A stretch of 64,000 nt of DNA. It comes from Oscillatoriaceae cyanobacterium Prado104 (lineage in GTDB: Bacteria > Cyanobacteriota > Cyanobacteriia > Cyanobacteriales > Microcoleaceae). The position numbers and the translations under genes were made by a program. The first letter of the stretch is position 1, and each line of letters begins with the position of its first letter. The notes below the pieces were generated by a model that was not told where the DNA came from, did no database searches, and worked only from the letters and a program-made list of their open reading frames with translations. This document shows positions 61,125 to 64,000 of the stretch, one piece after another. The stretch spans positions 1-64,000 of the forward strand of contig JALOON010000004.1 of assembly GCA_025454405.1 (NCBI GenBank), in the 5' to 3' direction.

Positions 61125-61856
61125 ATGAAGAGACTAACTGCTTTTCTCAAAAAGGTACGGTTGGGACAAATTTTAGCAGTGTTTTTGGCTGGCATTCTAG
61201 TTTTAGTTAGCACTGCCTGCACCCGTACCGATGTAATGGCTGGCAAAACTGGCAGTCCAAAAATTGGCAGTCCAACTGCCGACCAAATTCGAGAAGAGGT
61301 TCCCTCAGGGGCTGTAACTTCTCAATACAAAGGCGGAATGAACGACTACAGCGATGTCGATCCTAGAGACCAAAACGTTTCAACAGCAGAAGCAAAAGCT
61401 CAACTTTTGAAAGAGCAAGCACAGCACCGGATTGATTATAAATCCAGCAACAATGTAGGTGAAAACTTGCGGCGGGTAGCCGATGAAGGTCCCGACAAAC
61501 TCAACCAAATTGGCAATAAGGTTAATCAAGACGTGCGCGCTGCGAAGCGCAACGCTGAAGAGTTTGGCGAAAATGCAAAACAAGGCATAGCTAATATCAA
61601 AGACAACACTCGCGAAGGCGTGAAGGGAGCAAAAGAGATTGCTAAAGATGCTACCCAGGGTGTAAGAGAAACAGCAGATGATGCTGCTAGTTCGCTCAAG
61701 TCTAACCTCAGCCAAGGCAAAGAAAATGTCAAAAATACAGCGCGCAATGTGAAGTATAACTCTGAAGATATGTCAGATAGCGCGCGGGCTAAAGTCAGTC
61801 GCGATATGGACAAAGTTCAGCGGGCAGGAGAAAGAGCATTTGACTCGATCGACTAA
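61125..61856 (+). CDS. Lipoprotein with LEA/apolipoprotein-like helical repeats
   Basis: 243 residues from the ATG at 61125 (AAGGAG 8 bases upstream); the longer frame starts before this site. A signal peptide (FLAGILVLVSTAC) ends at a lipobox cysteine. The mature protein is Ala/Lys/Asp-rich with many 11-residue-like motifs (NAKQGIANIKDNTREGVKGA, ATQGVRETADDAASSLKSNL), the amphipathic pattern of LEA-like proteins and cyanobacterial DUF6658-type lipoproteins. It might stabilise membranes under stress; function is inferred. Confidence 0.8.
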   Translation: MKRLTAFLKKVRLGQILAVFLAGILVLVSTACTRTDVMAGKTGSPKIGSPTADQIREEVPSGAVTSQYKGGMNDYSDVDPRDQNVSTAEAKAQLLKEQAQHRIDYKSSNNVGENLRRVADEGPDKLNQIGNKVNQDVRAAKRNAEEFGENAKQGIANIKDNTREGVKGAKEIAKDATQGVRETADDAASSLKSNLSQGKENVKNTARNVKYNSEDMSDSARAKVSRDMDKVQRAGERAFDSID

Positions 61857-62202
61857 TGTCAAATGCCAGTTAAAAACCCCTTGATTGTTGGAAAAGGGGA
61901 GAGAAGAGAGGGAGAAATTAGCTTCCTGCCTCCTCGATTAGAGAACTAACCCAAATTTAGGATAGAATCAAAAGCAGGACTTACGAAATGCGATCGAAAA
62001 AACCACGTAAGTCCTATTTTCTTGACTCTTTCTCTCCATCCCCCCACCTTCAAAAATTAAGGGTATGACAGACCCGGACTTGGCATGAGGTTCGCGATCT
62101 GGGACGATCGCAATATGAACGATAGACTATCAAACGATCGGACGATCGACTCTCAGACGATCGCGAGCGGGGACGCTCGCACTATTATCAACTATCAACT
62201 AT
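61857..62202. other. Spacer with a GGACTTACG palindrome
   Basis: Convergent spacer without a gene. It holds the inverted repeat AGGACTTACG...CGTAAGTCCT at 61976-62015, a widespread cyanobacterial MITE-like unit, and CGATCG-dense sequence near 62100-62170 (several GACGATCG copies). Confidence 0.55.
61976..62015. repeat. AGGACTTACG inverted repeat
   Basis: Perfect 10-bp arms AGGACTTACG/CGTAAGTCCT around 20 bases with a HIP1-like site. Non-coding dispersed repeat. Confidence 0.7.
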
Positions 62203-62949
62203 TTACTGATTGGCAACTGCCGTATATAGTAGATAGTTTACCTCATTTGACAGCCAATTATTAAACAAATTTTGCAGTATTTCGTTATGCCTTTCCGGGG
62301 TTAATTCAGCAGGAATAAACTTTTCCACGACAAACAAATGATATCCCCGATCGCTCTTTATGGGACGGATTACCTCTCCCGGCTTAGCGCTAAAAACAGC
62401 AGCCGCGATATCCGGTGTTAAATTCCAGCGGTAAAGCGTACCTTCGCAACCGCACAAATGGCGGCGGTGTTCGTCAATATCGTAAATGTGCGCCGCGTCA
62501 AAAAAACTGATTTCGCATTCTTGAATTTGATAGTAAAGTTCTTGGGCAAGTTCTGCCTGGGAAACAATGATTTGATAAAGTACAATTCGATCGAATTGCA
62601 GTTTGTTTTGAATAAAAACCTTTTCTACATCTTTAGCAAACAGATGTGCGGCAAGTTTTTGAGCCAGCAGCCGATCGCGAATTCCCGCTTCTAAATCTTC
62701 TATAGTAATCATCTGATCGGCCAACCAAGCAATTGTAGCTGCTGCTTTCTCCAAACGTTGTTCGCGGCGCAGCCGATCTCCCTCTGCTTGAATTTCTTCA
62801 GGAGTTACATCTAATTCATGTTCCGCTGCCGCTTTTTCAATAACTTTTTTCTGCAATACTCTTTGACAAGTTTGCTTAAATTGCAATTCTTGCTTGAGCA
62901 ACTCAATAATTTCTTGTGACTCGATCGCGGGTCGATAAGCATCATTCAT
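62203..62949 (-). CDS. Parvulin-type peptidyl-prolyl isomerase
   Basis: 248 residues. The N-terminal SurA/PpiC-like helical region (SQEIIELLKQELQFKQTCQR, ELDVTPEEIQAEGDRLR) is followed by a parvulin domain: SQAELAQELYYQIQECEISF, FSAKPGEVIRPIKSDRGYHL and VVEKFIPAELTPE. There is no signal peptide, so it acts in the cytoplasm. It starts 120 bases after the RTX gene on the same strand. In cyanobacteria such isomerases often accompany type I secretion of RTX or peptide substrates, which may be its role. Confidence 0.85.
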   Translation of the reverse strand: MNDAYRPAIESQEIIELLKQELQFKQTCQRVLQKKVIEKAAAEHELDVTPEEIQAEGDRLRREQRLEKAAATIAWLADQMITIEDLEAGIRDRLLAQKLAAHLFAKDVEKVFIQNKLQFDRIVLYQIIVSQAELAQELYYQIQECEISFFDAAHIYDIDEHRRHLCGCEGTLYRWNLTPDIAAAVFSAKPGEVIRPIKSDRGYHLFVVEKFIPAELTPERHNEILQNLFNNWLSNEVNYLLYTAVANQ

Positions 62950-63068
62950 CTTTCTACCTCAACTTAGCAACAATATAATTTATCGACCTTACCTCAAATA
63001 CTAAAAATCACAATAACGACAGGTTTAACCTGTCGCTTTCATGATGTTTTATGTGGGCTTAATTCAAT

Positions 63069-64000
63069 TTAAAGCTGATTTGGTAAAGTAACAAAATCAG
63101 CAGCAGTCAAAATTGTGGTTCCCGCAGGACTAACCGTTCCCAAAACAACAGCTAAAATGCGATCGCCGCTGTTGGAACTAAATTTAATTAAAGTGGCGTC
63201 AGCTTGACCGTTACCGTTAGTATCAAATACTTGCAGCACGACATCGGTTGCTGACAATCCTCCAATCAACCCAATTTTATCGCCCTGAGCTGCATTGAAA
63301 TCAACAATTGTATCTGCCAGCAGTGGATTGTCTGCAGGGCTTGCTGTCTCGACTATCAGTGCAAACGTATCAGCACCGTTACCTCCAATTAATTTATCCG
63401 TGCCGAAGTCGCCGCAAAGAAAATCGTCGCCGTTACCACCAATCAGCAAATCGTAACCTTTACCACCTCGCAAAGTGTCGTTGCCATCGCTGCCGTCGAG
63501 AATGTCGTTACCTTTATTTCCTGTGACTTTATCGTCACCATCTCCGGCAAAAACTATATCGAACCCGCTGTTGCAACTAATTACATCGCTATTGTTAGTA
63601 CCGCGCCACTGTTCGCCGCCACTGCTGTCGTAGGTGACAGTTAACAGCCGCAACTCTTCTATTTTGTTCCTTGCAAAAGCGATTGGGTCTTCAAAATTGT
63701 TGTTGTCATTATTGTTTGCAGGATTGTTTGGAGGGGCGATCGTCCCCACTGTATTATTATCATTTGCTGGTGCAGAATTATTGTTATCTGCTGGTGCAGA
63801 AGTTGCCGTGCTGCTGCTGCCAGTACCCGTACTATCTGCATAGGAATTAGCAGAACTGGAATTGCTGTTAGTCCCGCCACCCGTCGCGCTGCTGTTGCTG
63901 GCGGCACCGCTACTATCCGCATAGGAATTAGCGGAACTGGAACTGCTGTCAGTATCATCATCTCCAGTTACCGAATTGCCAGTCCCCGAATTAGATGTCG
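63069..64000 (-). CDS. RTX calcium-binding protein, 5' end beyond the window
   Basis: The frame is open from the stop at 63069 to the right edge, giving at least 310 residues; the GTG at 63749 is internal, not the start. The visible N-terminal part is a Ser/Asn/Gly/Asp-rich linker with a repeated SSSANSYADS(S/T)G unit. Then come the RTX nonapeptides: FAGDGDDKVTGNKGNDILDG, SDGNDTLRGGKGYDLLIGG and NGDDFLCGDFGTDKLIGGNG, which bind calcium. The C-terminal 80 residues (GADTFALIVETASPADNPLL, IVDFNAAQGDKIGL) are the usual RTX end with secretion signal. Probably exported by a type I system. Confidence 0.85.
   Translation of the reverse strand, partial: TSNSGTGNSVTGDDDTDSSSSSANSYADSSGAASNSSATGGGTNSNSSSANSYADSTGTGSSSTATSAPADNNNSAPANDNNTVGTIAPPNNPANNNDNNNFEDPIAFARNKIEELRLLTVTYDSSGGEQWRGTNNSDVISCNSGFDIVFAGDGDDKVTGNKGNDILDGSDGNDTLRGGKGYDLLIGGNGDDFLCGDFGTDKLIGGNGADTFALIVETASPADNPLLADTIVDFNAAQGDKIGLIGGLSATDVVLQVFDTNGNGQADATLIKFSSNSGDRILAVVLGTVSPAGTTILTAADFVTLPNQL

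Noticed and set aside
61380-61813. Antisense open frames within the helical lipoprotein gene
   Set aside because: They are mirror images of the Ala/Lys-rich repeat coding pattern; the sense gene has signal peptide, lipobox and ribosome site.

Overview
The window is chromosomal DNA of a filamentous cyanobacterium, most likely an Oscillatoriales-type genome (Microcoleus/Oscillatoria/Phormidium-like; inferred, not tested). Supporting signs are very many HIP1-type GCGATCGC octamers, ndhL followed by a DUF3007 gene and trpA, a tRNA-Leu(UAA) split by a group I intron, heptanucleotide tandem repeats (STRRs) in spacers, XisH/XisI homologues and many small palindromic repeats.

Layout. 1-5.2 kb: housekeeping genes (MoxR ATPase, ribF, a metallo-hydrolase), a non-coding stretch that can fold into a pseudoknot and may be an orphan HEARO/omega-like RNA, and a small membrane protein. 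5.2-14.7 kb: a giant alpha-2-macroglobulin-like lipoprotein without a thioester, a phosphoribosyltransferase and penicillin-binding protein 1C. 14.9-20.9 kb: a deleted IS66 element that has cut off the 3' end of a frameshifted rifampicin phosphotransferase gene, followed by an ANT(2'')-Ia-like aminoglycoside nucleotidyltransferase, a VOC protein, a small membrane protein and an AraC regulator; this is an old resistance or detoxification cluster.

21.3-57.7 kb: the main feature, an extracellular contractile injection system (eCIS, phage-tail-like). On the minus strand, in transcription order, it encodes a DUF4255 terminator/cap protein, a CarboxypepD_reg protein, two sheath proteins, a tube protein, a small Cys-containing protein, a DUF6760 miniprotein, a second tube protein, a 49-residue-repeat protein, a LysM adaptor, a split spike (gpD-like plus gpV-like), a PAAR-like tip, a gp25 baseplate protein, two gpJ-like baseplate proteins, a tail protein I, an S74-chaperone fibre and a coiled-coil protein. 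Further along lie four putative effector (cargo) genes and, last, an AAA+ ATPase. Small accessory genes are interleaved: two Uma2 nucleases, a Phd/VapC pair, XisH/XisI, a RelB antitoxin with a truncated toxin, and an S23-type four-helix protein.

The four cargo genes share a nearly identical N-terminal leader of about 70 residues fused to unrelated C-termini: a calpain-like protease, two related domains with GFExET...E(F/V)V...RS motifs, and an unknown domain. A fifth, dead leader lies beside XisI together with a fragment of vapC. The leader is therefore a recombining cassette and a strong candidate loading signal.

58.3-64 kb: intron-bearing trnL, ndhL, DUF3007, trpA, a helical lipoprotein, a parvulin-type isomerase and the 3' part of an RTX protein gene that runs off the right edge.
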